Part shown: positions 9,829 through 22,077 of the stretch, piece after piece | How positions within the stretch are numbered: position 1 is the first letter of the stretch | How the letters are laid out: every line of letters begins with the position of its first letter | Position numbers and translations under genes: made by a program | Source of the DNA: Saururus chinensis | Taxonomy: Eukaryota; Streptophyta; Magnoliopsida; Piperales; Saururaceae | Reading direction: 5' to 3' | Assembly (NCBI GenBank): GCA_035235625.1 | Contig: CP141141.1 | Span: forward strand, 15,311,968 to 15,375,967 | DNA: 64,000 nt | Notes under the pieces: generated by a model | What the model was told of the DNA's origin: nothing | The model's database searches: none | The model's input: the letters and a program-made list of their open reading frames with translations, nothing else

Positions 9829-12800
9829 TGTAATGTCCCGGATTTTATTACGATTTTTGGTAATTTTTTTGATCATTTTCTGTGATAAAATGTGACGCTT
9901 TAGCATAATTGGCCTTGGTATTTGTACCCGTAGTCGGGTGTAGGGTTCATCGTAGGCCATGGGCCTGGATGCATGTTTCGACGCAAAAAATTGATAAAGA
10001 ATGAAAGTGCAGAGATAAGGGAGAGGGGGAAAAAGATCGGGCTCGGGCTTGGCCGAGCCAGATCCAGAAAGTTTTGGAAGAGAACTGACCCCCCCTCGAC
10101 TTCTCTTTGTCCTAGCCACTGTCAGCCACCGGTGAGCCGCAGGGCCAGTGAAGCCTACTCCGCCCCGGCCCCCACGGGCGCTCCGCCCTCGCCGGTATTT
10201 TCCCCCGGTCTCTTGTTGCACTCATTGTCTTGTGTTGTGGCAACACCGGCAGTGGCCGGTGGGCTCCACCCAGCCTCCGTCCAGCCAGCCACAGGCCGGC
10301 GACAGCAGGGCCACCGCCCTAGCCAGCCCCGTCGGCCCCCGACTAGCTTCTTCCTCCTCCCCCGGTTAGCTTCCTCACCCTCTCTGTTTTGCTTGTACCG
10401 CCGCCGTGGGCCGACCGGTCGCCCACAACTCCATCTTGAGCCGGCGACGGCGGAAGGCCACCCCTCCCGGCCCCAGTGGGTCTCCTTCGCCGCTCCACTC
10501 CATCTTCCCTCTCTGCCCTATTTTTGCCACCTCATTGTTATGATTTACCAGTGGCCACCGGCGGCGAGCCATGGCCGACCAGACCTCCGTCCGGCTCCAC
10601 CTGGGCCGGCGAAGGCAGTGAGCCACCCTACCCAGACTAGTTCCTCCTCCTCCCCTTATGTCTTGCCGAAAGCTACCAGTTGTGGCTGAGGATAGCTCCA
10701 CTGGGCCGCTTTGGCATGGAGGAGCTGGCTAAGGCCGCCACCTTCCCTCCCTGGCCCCATTTTTCCCTCCAATCAGCCCATGTTTTCAGTCTATGTCCGT
10801 TTTGGACGTTGTGAGTACCGTCATCAGCCGGATGCCGAACCTAGCCAAGTGGACCTTCGTCTGGCTCTGTCCCAGCCCAGTGACGCCAGTGGCCTACCCC
10901 TCTGGGCCTTGTTCAGCCTCCGTCCCCTTCGTTCCATTGGAACCAGATCCGTCGCTTGCCCGGTTATTTGCTCGTCCACAAAAACCAAGCCTTTGCTCCT
11001 CACTATGCTATCTATCTAGCATGTCGCCGCTGACTTGGCCATCACCTCTGGCTGGAGATAGCTCCTCCTGGCTGCTAGGGCCATGATGGAGCCGGCCAGT
11101 AACCCCTGCTCCTTCGTGCCCACAGGACACCGAGCATTGTTGGATGCTAAACACCCTCTAGACCACAATACTTCGGTGGGTCTTAGCCTGTAGATAGTTG
11201 TCCGCCCTAGTGCAGCACCACCCCTCTTTTTCTGACATGAGCCATGCGTCCCCTCTGTCGGTTATGTGTTTGACCGCACTATTTAGAGAGCCATTGTCTT
11301 ACCCTCGCCGAACGCCGATTGGCCTCTAGTCGGCCTACCTTGGTACAGCAAAGGCAAAGACTGTCTTTGTTGGTCACCACCCTTGGGCATGGCCCTACAG
11401 CCCTTCTGAGCTTTGGGCCAACACCGTCTAGCCCTCCCCCCTCCCTTTGGCAGCGTGTGCAAGTAGTCGTGCTTGCAGTTTAGGGTTTAGGTGTTGCTTG
11501 GGCGCCGCTTGACCGTCGAATGGCTCCACCATTGTCTGGATTTGACCACCAGAGTCCACCACCTCTCCTCTATCCTCGAGAGTCACCCCACACCCTCCGC
11601 CCTTATGTCGGCCCTTGTAAACGTGAAATCGATGCCATTAGGTGCTGTCCACGGCCGATTTCGACGTCTTGCGGCCACCCAAGTATTTCTCAGCTGCTGT
11701 CCGACCTTCATTTAGTACACCCTTAAATTCCGGTCTCACTTGCCCCTCGTTGGCACGACATTTCTCCCGGCTGCCCCTAGTGTGCCGCCGTGGATCGGGG
11801 ATTTAGCCGTGTTGATCTGTGTCACCCCTATTTGGCCGTGAGTAGTTTAATGCTTCCTAAAACCTTGGGACAATATCTTTCTTGGCTAGGAAAAGCTTTT
11901 GGCCACCAACTCTGCCACTGACGCCGCCACCGTCGTGTGCTCACCATCAAACACCATGATTACGAGGTAGGGGAGCTTTGAACTCATAATTTCATGATAG
12001 CATGCTTTGAATGAGTAGTAGCATGCTAGGATTGTATGATTCCATGTTTTGGATATTAAATCATGACCTGTTTGCATGATGCAAGAGAATGAATTATGCT
12101 ACACTGAGATGCATATGATATGTATGTGAGTTGTAAGCATGTTTTATGTATGCTGAATTTGTATGCACTAGTGATGACTATCGAATATGTTAGTGTGCTA
12201 CATATGTGTATGATGTACGTACTAGTGATGGCTAGCGATTGTGAGTAAGTTACGTATGTGGACTATGTGTGTGGGTAGAGGTATGGGCGATGGACGGTAA
12301 GAAGTGGTAAGGGTTTGGCACAAAGTTAAATGTGGATTTGGACGTGTAAGCGTATGACGGAAGACAAAGAAGGTAAGTTTGAGGATCGAGGATTTGAAGT
12401 GGAGCGGATTGGTTTGGTCTGGTTTGGAGCGTACATGAGGGGCTCGGTAAGTAAGAGGATTTAGGCTTGGAGCTTTATGGGGGTTTATTAGACAGTAAGA
12501 GTGTGCATAATTATACAAGCATAATGTATAAGTTATAAAGTGAAAAGTAAGCATAATAAGTGAGGTACTAAGTAAGAGGGTGATAATGGGGATTTACTAT
12601 GAGGAGCTCAGTTTGACGATGTAAGTAAGATGTTTGGACCGTAAGGTGGATGGCAGAGACTGTACGATTACGTAAGGATTTGTGTATGGTGAGCTATGTT
12701 GTGACTTGGACGGGTAAGTAAAGTCTGCTGCCCCAACGAACTAGGGTTTCGATCGGGCTCAGCTTCGGTTTGATCAGTCGAGGACTGTGAGTTTGTTTGG

Positions 12801-14432
12801 CATAATTATACTGCATAACTTACTTAATTCAAACTTGAATTATAAGAAAGATAATGATAGCGTTGTGAGTTTGAGACATGAGGGTTCGACGGATTAAGTT
12901 CCATGTTTGAGCTAGCCGATAAAGAATCGGTTGAGCATTTCTCATGTCTTGTCATGGTGTTTATCCTACTGGATGTTGTTTGTGTGCTATATAGAGCACC
13001 GAACATCTGATGCTCTGTTGAGAGCAACTGTATGTATGTTTTTGATTTGGTCTGTGTGTTGTATTAAGTCCAAACGTGTGATACTCTATTGAGAGTGTTG
13101 TATGTTCCTGTCCAAGAGTGACATTGTATGATTCCTGCCCAAGAGTGACATTGTATGATTCCTGCCCAAGAGTGGCATGTATGATTTATGCCTAAGATGC
13201 ACTTTATGATTATGCCCAAGAGTGGCACTGGCACTATAAGACCTATTATGGTGAGCAATTCTATGGCACTATAAGACCCATTATGGTGGGCAATTGTATG
13301 ACCCCTTATGTCTGGGTGTTTATGTTTGCGTGCTTAGGTAAGTAGTATCATGGATCTACTCTTACCTGTTTGATCCTGTGCCCCATGAACATAAGTGTGC
13401 CTTACCTTCGGAAAAGTTCATGGCGTCTAGTCACTCCCTGGAGGTTAAGGTGATGCCCTAGTAACATTCTTTTCTTTTTTGACACTGGAGCTTATTAATT
13501 GTAATGAGTTTCAGTAGTCGATATTATGTGTATGACTAAGTATGTGCATTTTTTAGTAAGCGTAAGAGTATGAGTATGAGCACGACTGTAAGAGTATGAG
13601 TATGATAGTAAGAGTATGATTTTGAGCAAGACAGTAAGCATATGACTATACGAGTAAGGTCGTACAAGTACATGTAAGTTGTTTGAGTTAGCGTACGATT
13701 GTACTAGTAAAATTGTAAGACCCTGCTTAGGGGTGTTTGTGTAAGTTTGGTTTGATGGTGTGTTATGCGTAATTATATGCATATGTATATGATTATATTA
13801 TGTTGACTGCTTCATGTTTGAGTTGCATGAATGCATGTATTTATGAACTTACTAAGTTCACTGTTTAGGATTCCCCTACTGGTTATTTTCCTACTGAGTA
13901 TGAAAAATACTCATTACCCTATATTTTTAGCCCCGTTGTTCGGGAGGCTCTTGCAGGTCGTGTTGGAGAGCTCCTGGAGATGGATGCTCAATTCTGCGGT
14001 GGATTGTTTCCCCTTTTGATTCAGATATTTTTGACTCAATGCAAGTATCTTTTTGTGCCACGATCTGATGTATTTGGTGAGATGAGATTTAAATGTTTAT
14101 ATCTTCTGGACTTTTAGTTTGGATCATAACATAGACTGCTATGAGACTTGTACTCAGGGATGCCTGGGAGTTATTTGTATTTAAAAATCCATAATCATGG
14201 TAATTTAGTCGTACATTTGTTTTTGAGTAGCGCCTGAGGATATTTGCTTTGGTCGTACGATGTTTAATCAATTGATGAAAATTTTGGATGGAAAATTGAT
14301 GTGTGATGTTTTAAATTATAAATTGTTTTCACATATTTTGATTTCATCATTTTTCCTCCGATTTATAGACGTTATATTGCAAAAAAATTCTTGAATTTTA
14401 AGGAAAATGTATGAAAAATCTCGGGTGTTACA
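9829..14432 (+). mobile_element. Solo LTR-like element, family A copy 1 (4.6 kb)
   Basis: Begins TGTAATGTCCCGG and ends CTCGGGTGTTACA; these are inverted to each other in the style of Ty3/gypsy LTR ends (TG...CA). A perfect 5-bp duplication, GTTAG, flanks it (9824-9828 and 14433-14437). From about 9970 to 11850 it is strongly GC- and Pro-codon-rich, unlike the rest of the window, with long fortuitous frames on both strands (238 codons at 9973-10689). It then turns AT-rich with minisatellites at 13090-13310. A second copy lies at 17415-22077 and an inverted older copy surrounds that. No gag or pol is present, so it is a solo LTR or a large non-autonomous element. Confidence 0.75.
12960..13310. 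repeat. Minisatellites inside family A copy 1
   Basis: Three unit types follow each other: about 65 bp containing GATGCTCTGTTGAGAGC or a variant; about 27 bp built on CCTGCCCAAGAGTGACATTG; and about 34 bp built on GCACTATAAGACCCATTATG. The same three arrays sit at the corresponding place in copy 2 (20520-20900). Confidence 0.75.
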
Positions 14433-14437
14433 GTTAG

Positions 14438-15516
14438 CACCAAATTTCTATCATCAGACTTCCTTATAAATACATTTTACTAATCTTTGACCCAAAGGGT
14501 ATGGACTCTTTGACTTTAAGGAAGATTGGCCAATTAGGGCGAGTCGAAGGAAGCAGGAACTGAATTTGTGGAGATCTCTTCATTGTAAAATCAGAGGTCG
14601 AATTGTTAACCTAAAATTGTAATGCTAGAGAAAGAAATGCATGATTGATGAATGTTGATAGAGTAGAGCATGCTTTAAATTTGGATTGGTTTATTATTGA
14701 ATAATATGCTTTGTTGTTCATGATGATTATGTATCTTGTATAGATATCTTGTGTTAAGTTGAAAAACATCCTTTCATTCTTCTCATGTGATAGTTGATGA
14801 TTGATTCAAATTGATTGCGTACTTAGATTTTATGTCAGAAAGTTATTTGAGGATTATATTAAATTCTGCAAGTTTTCTGTTCATCGGCAAAATCATCGGT
14901 GTGTTATGATGCTACTGATGTAGGGAGAAGAAGATACAACAATACCGGGGAACCAATGGTACATTGGTGTCTTATTGGAGGGTCACCAACAGTGATGTCG
15001 ATGTGTTGATGAAGACATCGATGTAACTGATTTCCTATTCATTCCACTATCGTTAAGGGGGGGTTCGATGCATTGATGAGTTACCAATGATCATCGATGA
15101 TTCGGTCGTGAGTCCACTAGCAGTAAGTCAGTTTTAGGTATTTTAGTAGAATTTTCTATGAATGTTTGGCTATTATTATGAGAAGTAATATCATGCTATT
15201 TAATGCATGAATTGTAATTATATATGATGATGTGATGAATTATGATTTGGTGTATGCACCTTTGTATATGAATATCCTTGTATTGAATTGCACCCCAAGA
15301 CTAATGTTTTTTGGCATCTGAGGTTAGAGGAACCCTCAATGCCATGGCTCCTCAAGTGAGTTGTCAGCCACGTAGATGGAAAGGCTTGGTATGAAAAAGG
15401 ACCAAGGTTTTCTGACTCTCTAAAGACAGGACTTATGTAGAACTGCTTCACTGGACTAGGCATTGTGTTCAATTGGACTAGGCCTTAGCTTCATGGCATA
15501 GATGGAGAGGGTAGAC
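14438..15516. other. Old repeat sequence, continuation of the 9.6-kb stretch
   Basis: No gene. Contains TCATCGGTG, CATCGATG and CGATGCATTGATGAG words from 14880 to 15115, matching the style of 9590-9770 and 49090-49320. It is probably internal sequence of a decayed retroelement. Confidence 0.4.
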
Positions 15517-16563
15517 TGTCACACCCTGGCGCCTGCTCAACCCGAGCTGAACCCGGTCCAGGGGCTGGTCGAAGAACACGGGGGGCAACAAGATAGCATT
15601 GTGGAAGACTTTAACCCCTTAATTGGGTATTTAACACATACACGGAGTCACACGTACACCTTTAGACCTTTGAGCAAGAGAAATAAGGTAAAATAAAAGA
15701 GGATAATATATCTGAAATAAATCCTCACTCACAACCCACATGCATAATATCCTGAGCCGACACATTACTTAAATCAGAAAATTTGAGACAAGTCTAATAT
15801 CTTGATTCGAAATGGTTCCTCTAACACATTTAAAACCTACCTAAAACATAATTTTTATTAATACCTTCATAAATCCAATTTAAAATATCTAAATCTCTTG
15901 AAAAACCTTAGATCTAGAGTTCAAGAACTCAAAATCAAATTTCCTCATATTAGGGTTTAAAATAAGAGTTCATATCAGTAGCTTTTAGCTTTAAAATTGA
16001 GTTTAAACCATAAAAAAAGAACTAATTTGAAAAGACTTAAGAAATCCCTAAGGGATTAAGGAAATATTAAGCAATTTCATACTTTAATCTCTCTTTTCTT
16101 TTTGGAAAATGGGGATTAGGGTCCTAACTCCATGTCTCAACCCTTGCCCAATTGGGAAAGTGGTTGTGTCTTTCCTTTTATAGTAAAGGGTGGGGTAGAC
16201 TTAATTAATTAGTAGGGTACAAACAAAATTTACTACTAAAAATAGATAAATTTCATTATTTAAACTCAATTGAAGTATGAAAAACTCTAAAATAATTACC
16301 CAGGGTCTTAGGTTGATGTTAGGGACATTTAAGGCTAATAATCCCAATTTTACCTGTGGGGCAAACAGTAGATCCCACCAACCCTATCTTTTCAAAAAAA
16401 ATTTAAAAATTTTTAAAAAATTCCAAATGACTTCAATTAACTTAAAAACCATAAATGTGTCAAAAATAGTCAAGACTGATCAAAATTAACTTTAAACCAC
16501 ATAATGGCAATTAAATAATAAATAAAAATAAAAGTAAACTAGTTCAAGTTAAGAGATCTTACA
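15517..16563 (-). mobile_element. Shortened family B LTR
   Basis: Starts TGTCACACCCTGGCGCC and ends AGAGATCTTACA, matching the termini of the 2.8-kb LTR at 56959-59771 (TGTCATGCCCC...GGGATCTTACA). Shared interior words include GTGGAAGACTT, the leader region with AATGGGGATTAGG, and a TATA-like ACTATAAAAGG on the minus strand, so the LTR reads right to left. It is about 1.8 kb shorter than the other copy, implying internal deletion. No flanking duplication is visible (TAGAC against TGAAT). Confidence 0.6.
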
Positions 16564-16639
16564 TGAATTATATCCTTGTAATGGGGGAAAGATGAGTGAG
16601 GGGGTTACAAGAGATTTTGTAATATTTACTTGCAGAAGT

Positions 16640-17060
16640 GAGTAATAGAAGGAGTGAGACATTGTTGGGGTGGCAATAGTAGCGTGTTCGCAATATTGAA
16701 GCATATAAATGCCATAAACTATAAGAATATGGTAATATGCACACCATTAAATTCTTGTGTCCCCCACAAAAAGCAAAAAAGAGTTATATTTTTTCCACTA
16801 TTACCCTATGCTCTCTTCATCACTTTCCTCTCCTTCCCTTTAGACCTAAACCCCAAAACAAAATCAACTTTTTTTCTAACTCTGACACCAACAATTTGGG
16901 TGCCAGTGGCCTACCCTCTACACCACATCTAGGGCTTTGGCCATAGCCACCCATGCCAATGTTGGCCTAGGCTATGGTTGCAGCCTTTGGCCTAGCTCTA
17001 GCTGCGCTATGGAGAGGCTAGCTAGAGGCCAAAGCCAGAGGGTTGCCTTTATATGTGCAT
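16640..17060. repeat. Dispersed repeat D, copy 1, with hairpin
   Basis: Shares CCATAGCCACCCATGCCAAT, the GGCTATGGTTGCAGCCTTTG segment and upstream CTCTACACCACA with 30340-30440. GGCTTTGGCCATAGCC and GGCTATGGTTGCAGCC can pair in a stem of about 70 bases. No coding potential is evident. Confidence 0.55.
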
Positions 17061-17414
17061 GGAGTTCTAATTAGTGAACTCTGTTAGTCCATAATTATAT
17101 ATGCATTTATGCAACTTTAATATGAAGCAAATAGGCATATAATCAAAATCTCATAAGATAATATATTTAAACTCATACACATACTACTTTATCAAACATT
17201 CATACACATATTGTCTTACTCAACCTTCGTACTCAAATTTGTTTGCTCACAGTCTTGTTCAAAAACTTACACTTAGATTCTTTCTTACAATCTTATGCTT
17301 ACAATCTTAAATCAAAGTCTTATAGTCTTATAGTCTTACAATCTTACTCTTACTCAAATCTTATGAACTTACTTTTACAGTTGTATACATAATCGTACAA
17401 TCTTATTCAACAAC

Positions 17415-20400
17415 TATAATATCCTTGATGTTTTAGCTAATTTTCTAGTCATTTTCGGCTAGAATATATGATGCTTCAGCGTATTTATATTTGTGTATTT
17501 TCCCCTTGTATTTATACCTGTAGGTCAGGTTTGGGGCTTAGTCTTAGGCCATGGGCCTTGCTGCACACTTTTGGCGCAAATTTTGGAGGTATAGTGCATA
17601 AACATAAGGTTAATGCGTATTAGGGACATAAATGGGAAAAAAAGAAAAAAATGTAGAGAAAGGATCGGGCTCGGACTCGGCCGAGCCCAATCCTGAATGT
17701 TCTGGATTGTGCACCACCCCCCTCTAGTTTCCTTTGCCAAGCCACCGCTGGCTACCGATGGGCCGCAGGGACGCCACCACTGGCTCCGCCCCGGCCATGC
17801 GACGGCAGGGGGCCACCGTCCCGACCCCCATGGCCACTCTACCCTCCTCCCCGGTTAGACCTCCATCTCTCTGTCTATTGTGATTCTGCCGCCGCCATTA
17901 GCCGGCGAGGGCCGGCCAGCTGCCCACTGCTCCCCCTTGAACTGGCAACGGCGGGAGGCCACCCGTCCCGGCCCCAGAGGGCCTCTCCTCCACTGCCCTA
18001 CACCCCTTTCCCCTTTGCCCCTATTTTGCCGTTGGACGCCCTAGCCGGACTCAGTCCGAACCTCCTTGGTCTGGTGAAGGCTGTTGACCACTCCTTCCTG
18101 CCTTGTTCCACCTCCGCCCTTCCTTTCTCCTCCTGTAAGATGCTTCTGCCCTCCTGGTGCTCTATTTTGGTGAGACGGAGGCCGCTGCCGGTGAGCCATA
18201 GCCGACGGACCTCCGTCTAGCTCCGCCCCAACCTGGCAACTACTGAGCCACCATCCCAGCTCAAGTTCGCCGGCCCTAGCACCGTCCCACCTCCTCTGCC
18301 TCTGCCTCATTCTCCTAGCACAATAAAAACTGCTCCTTTGTAATATGTTTGTTAGTCTTTCGCCACTTGCAGCCAATCAGTCACCGATTTGCTTTCATTA
18401 ACCCCGTGGTTGACTAGTGATGGTATGGAACTGCCCCGGCTCTGATGTGGCTTGGTGACAATGAGGGGAGACTGTTGTTCCCGGCCCCTCTTTTATCGTC
18501 CATCCCGTTTGTACGATTGACCCTTATTTTACCTATTTTGTGTCATCGGCCGTAGAACGGCCTCTGACCATATTTGCATTGATTTGCCTCAACCTGGCGA
18601 CAGTGGGGTCTACCTCCATCGGTCATGGCACGACGATGGCCCCGCTACCCTAGTTCTGTCCTAGATATGCCCCTCTTTGTCCGGCATGAGCCAGACTCCC
18701 CCTCTATCAGTGATGTGCTTGACTGCGCTATTCAAAGCGCCACCGTCTTACCCTGCCAGATGCCGATTGGCCTCTAGTCAGCCTAACTCAGCACGGCAAC
18801 GGAAAACACCATCTTTGTCAGTCACCACCCTTTGGCTTGGCCCTACAGCCCCTTCCGAGCTTTGGGCCGACACCGTCTAGCCCTCTCCCCCTCCCTTTAG
18901 CCATGCGTGCAAGTAGTCGCGCGTGTGGTTTAGGGTTTAGGTGCCACATTCGCACCGCCTGACCATTGGATGGCTCTACCACCGAATGGAGTTGACACGA
19001 AAGTCATCCACCACCTCTCATCTATCCTTGAGTGTCTCCCCATGCCCTCCGCCTTTTTGTAAGCCCTTGTTGACGCAAAATTGCTGTTGTTGGGTGCTGT
19101 CCACGACCGATTTCGACGTCTTGCGGCCAGCCGAGTACTTCTTAGCCGCCGGCCAACCTTCATTGAGTACACCCTCGACTTAAGGTCTCACCACCACTTA
19201 TGTTGGCACGACAGTTCTCCTGACCACCCCTATTATGCTGCCATGGATCGCAAATTTTGCCGCATTGACCTATGTCACCCCATTTGGCTGTGAGTGTTTC
19301 TGGCACTTCCTAAAAACCTCGGGATAATAGCTTTCTCAGCTAGGCAATGGTTTTGACTGCCAACTCCACCATTGATGCCGCCACCATCATGTGCTCACCA
19401 TCAAACATCATGATTATGTGGTAGGGTAGCTTTGAACTCGTAATTTCATGACAGCATGCTTTGAATGAGTAGCAGCATGCTAGGATTATATGATTGAATG
19501 CTATGGATGTTAGATCATGATCAATTTGCATGATGTAAGATGATGAATAATGCCATGTTGAAATGCATATGATATGCATGTGGGCTGTATGTATGTTTGA
19601 AGTACGTTGGTAAGCTTCGTATGTGGATTGAGTATGTGCTAGTGACAGCTAGCTTGTTTGTTGGTAAGCTTCATATGCGCTAGTGATGGCTAGAGTGTTT
19701 GTTGGTAAGCTTCGTATGTGTATGTATGTGCTAGCGATGGCTAGCGAGTATGTTGGTAGGCTATATATGAAAGTATGTGTGTGTTATACGTATAGGTGAT
19801 AGACATATGTATGTATGATGGCTATTTGCCTATGCTATGGATATGTGTATGTGCATGTGGGCAGAGGTATGGGCGATGGACGGTAAGAAGTGACAGTGTT
19901 TGGTATGGATTTGGATATGGATGTGAATGTGGATGTGTAAGCGTAAGATGGATGACAGAGGATATGAGTATGACGGGCGAGGATTGGAGTGGGTCAGATG
20001 GGATTGGTTTGGATCAGAGTGTATAGTTGGAGGATTGTCAAACAGTAAGAGTGTGCATAATTGTACAAGCATAACGTATAGATTATGAAGTGAAAAGTAA
20101 GCATAATAAGTGAGGTATTAGTAAGAGTGTGATAACTAGGGTTGGCTCTAAGGAGCTCAGTTTGAGGACTTCTGAGTAAGATGTTTTGGGCATAAGGTGG
20201 ATGGCGGAGATTATATGAATATGTAAGTTTTGGGTGTATGGTGAGTTATGTTGTAAGATAGACGGGTTAAGTGAAGTTTGCTGCCCTGACAAACTAGGGT
20301 TTCGGATCGGGCTCAGCTTCAGTTTGATCAGTCCAGCACTATGAGTTTTTGTGGCATAATTGTACTGCATAATTTACTTAATTCAAACTTGAATTATAAG

Positions 20401-22077
20401 TAAAGCTAATGATAGAGTTGTGAGTTTGAGGCCTGTGGGTTCGACGGATTAAGTTTCGTATTTGAGCTAGCCGATAATGAGTCAGCTGAGCATTTCTCAT
20501 GTCTTGCCATAGTGTTTATCCTGCGGGATGTTGTCTATGTGTTGTATTAGGCACATAGACGTTTGATACTCTGTTGAGAGCGAGGTATGTTTTTCATTTG
20601 GTCTGTGTGCTGTATTGAGCCCTAGTCATCTGATGCTCTATTGAGAGCAATGTATGTTTTTGATTTGGTCAGTGTGCTGAATTAAGCCCAGACGTTTGAT
20701 GCTCTATTGAGAGCGTTGTATGATTCTACCCAAGAGTGGCACTGTATGATTCTGCCTAAAAGTGACATTATATGATTTTTGCCCAAGAGTGACATTGGCA
20801 CTATAAGACCCATTATGGTGGGCAATTCTATGACACTATAAGACCCATTATGGTGGGCAATTCTATGGCACTATAAGGCCTATTATGGTCAGCAATTGTA
20901 TGACCCCTTATGTGTGGGTGTTTATGTTTGCGTACTCAGGTAAGTAGTATCATGGACATGCTCTTACCTATTTGATCTTGTGCCCCATGAGGATTGGTGT
21001 GCGTTACCTTCAAAAAAAGTCTATGGCGTCTAGTCACTCCCCGAAGGTTAAGGTAATGCCTAAGTGGCATTCTTTTCCATTTCGACGCTAGAGCTTATTA
21101 GTTGTAATGAGCTTCAGTGGTCAATAGTATGTGTACGATTGTAAGTATATGAGCATGAGCACGACTATAAGAGTATGATTTTGAGTAAGATTGTAAGCGT
21201 ATGCTTTTGAGTAAGACAGTAAGTGTAAGATGTATGAGTAAGGTCATACAAGTAAGCGTATGATTGTACGAGTAAGGTCGTACAGGTATGTGTAAGTTGT
21301 ATGAGTAAGCGTACGATGGTATGAGTAAGTTTGTATGACTCTGATTTCGAGTGTATGTGTAAGTTTTGTTTGATGGTAAGATTTTGGCACGATGGTGCAT
21401 TTGGTATGATTTTATGCATATGAGCATGATTATGATATGCTTGCTTAAGTGCTTCATGTTTGAGTTACATGAACACATTTATGTATGGATTTACTAACTT
21501 CATTGTTTAGAACTCCCCTACTGGGTATTTTCCAACTGAGTATAAAAATACTCATTACCCTATTTTTTTAACCCCGTTGTTTGGGAGGTTTTTGCAGGTT
21601 TGTGATAGAAAGCTCCTAGATATGGATGCTCGTTTCCAAGGTGGATTGATTCTCTTGGACTCAGGTAAATCTTTGACTCACTGTAAGTATTATTTGTGCC
21701 ACGATCTAATGTATTGGGTGAGGCAAGAATTAAGATGTTTATGTATTCTAAAATTTTAGTTTGGATTAGATTGTGGACTATTATGGGACTTGCACTCAAG
21801 GATGCCTGGGAGTGATTTGTATTTAAAGTCTATGATCATAACAATTTATTCGTACGTTTATTTTTTTAGTAGCACCTGAGGATGTTTGGTTTGGCCGTAC
21901 AATGTTTGATTGAACTAGTAAAACTTTGGATGGGAAAATGATTGATGTGTTATGTTTTAAATTATAAAATTATTTTCACATGTTTCATATTCATCATTTT
22001 TCCTGATTTATAGCAGTTATATTGCAAAAAAAATCATGAATTTTAAGGAAAATGTATGAAAAATCTCAAGCGTTACA
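17415..22077 (+). mobile_element. Solo LTR-like element, family A copy 2 (4.66 kb)
   Basis: Collinear with copy 1 over its whole length: TATAATATCC start (TG changed to TA), AGGCCATGGGCCTTG, GC-rich section 17690-19300, the same minisatellites, and an end reading AAATCTCAAGCGTTACA. Flanks are ACAAC and GCAAC, a 4-of-5 match consistent with an aged target duplication and different from copy 1's GTTAG. It lies within the inverted copy 3. It has no gag or pol. Confidence 0.7.
20500..20900. repeat. Minisatellites inside family A copy 2
   Basis: About 65-bp units containing GATGCTCTATTGAGAGC, then CCCAAGAGTGGCACTG units, then three units of CACTATAAGACCCATTATGG or variants. Unit numbers differ from copy 1, so they have expanded or contracted since divergence. 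Confidence 0.7.

Noticed and set aside
9973-11086. Long plus-strand frames (238, 102 and 97 codons) in a GC-rich block, with matching minus-strand frames
   Set aside because: The block lies within a repeated LTR bounded by a target duplication, is open in several frames on both strands because GC-rich sequence has few stops, and the second copy at 17.7-19.3 kb does not preserve the frames.
13120-13240. CRISPR-like array from regularly spaced CCCAAGAGTG repeats
   Set aside because: The units are directly adjacent minisatellite copies without unique spacers, in a plant LTR.
9829-22077. One full-length retrotransposon with family A copies 1 and 2 as its two LTRs
   Set aside because: The outer flanks (GTTAG and GCAAC) do not match, each copy has its own duplication, and the sequence between them holds other elements and part of an inverted copy but no gag or pol.
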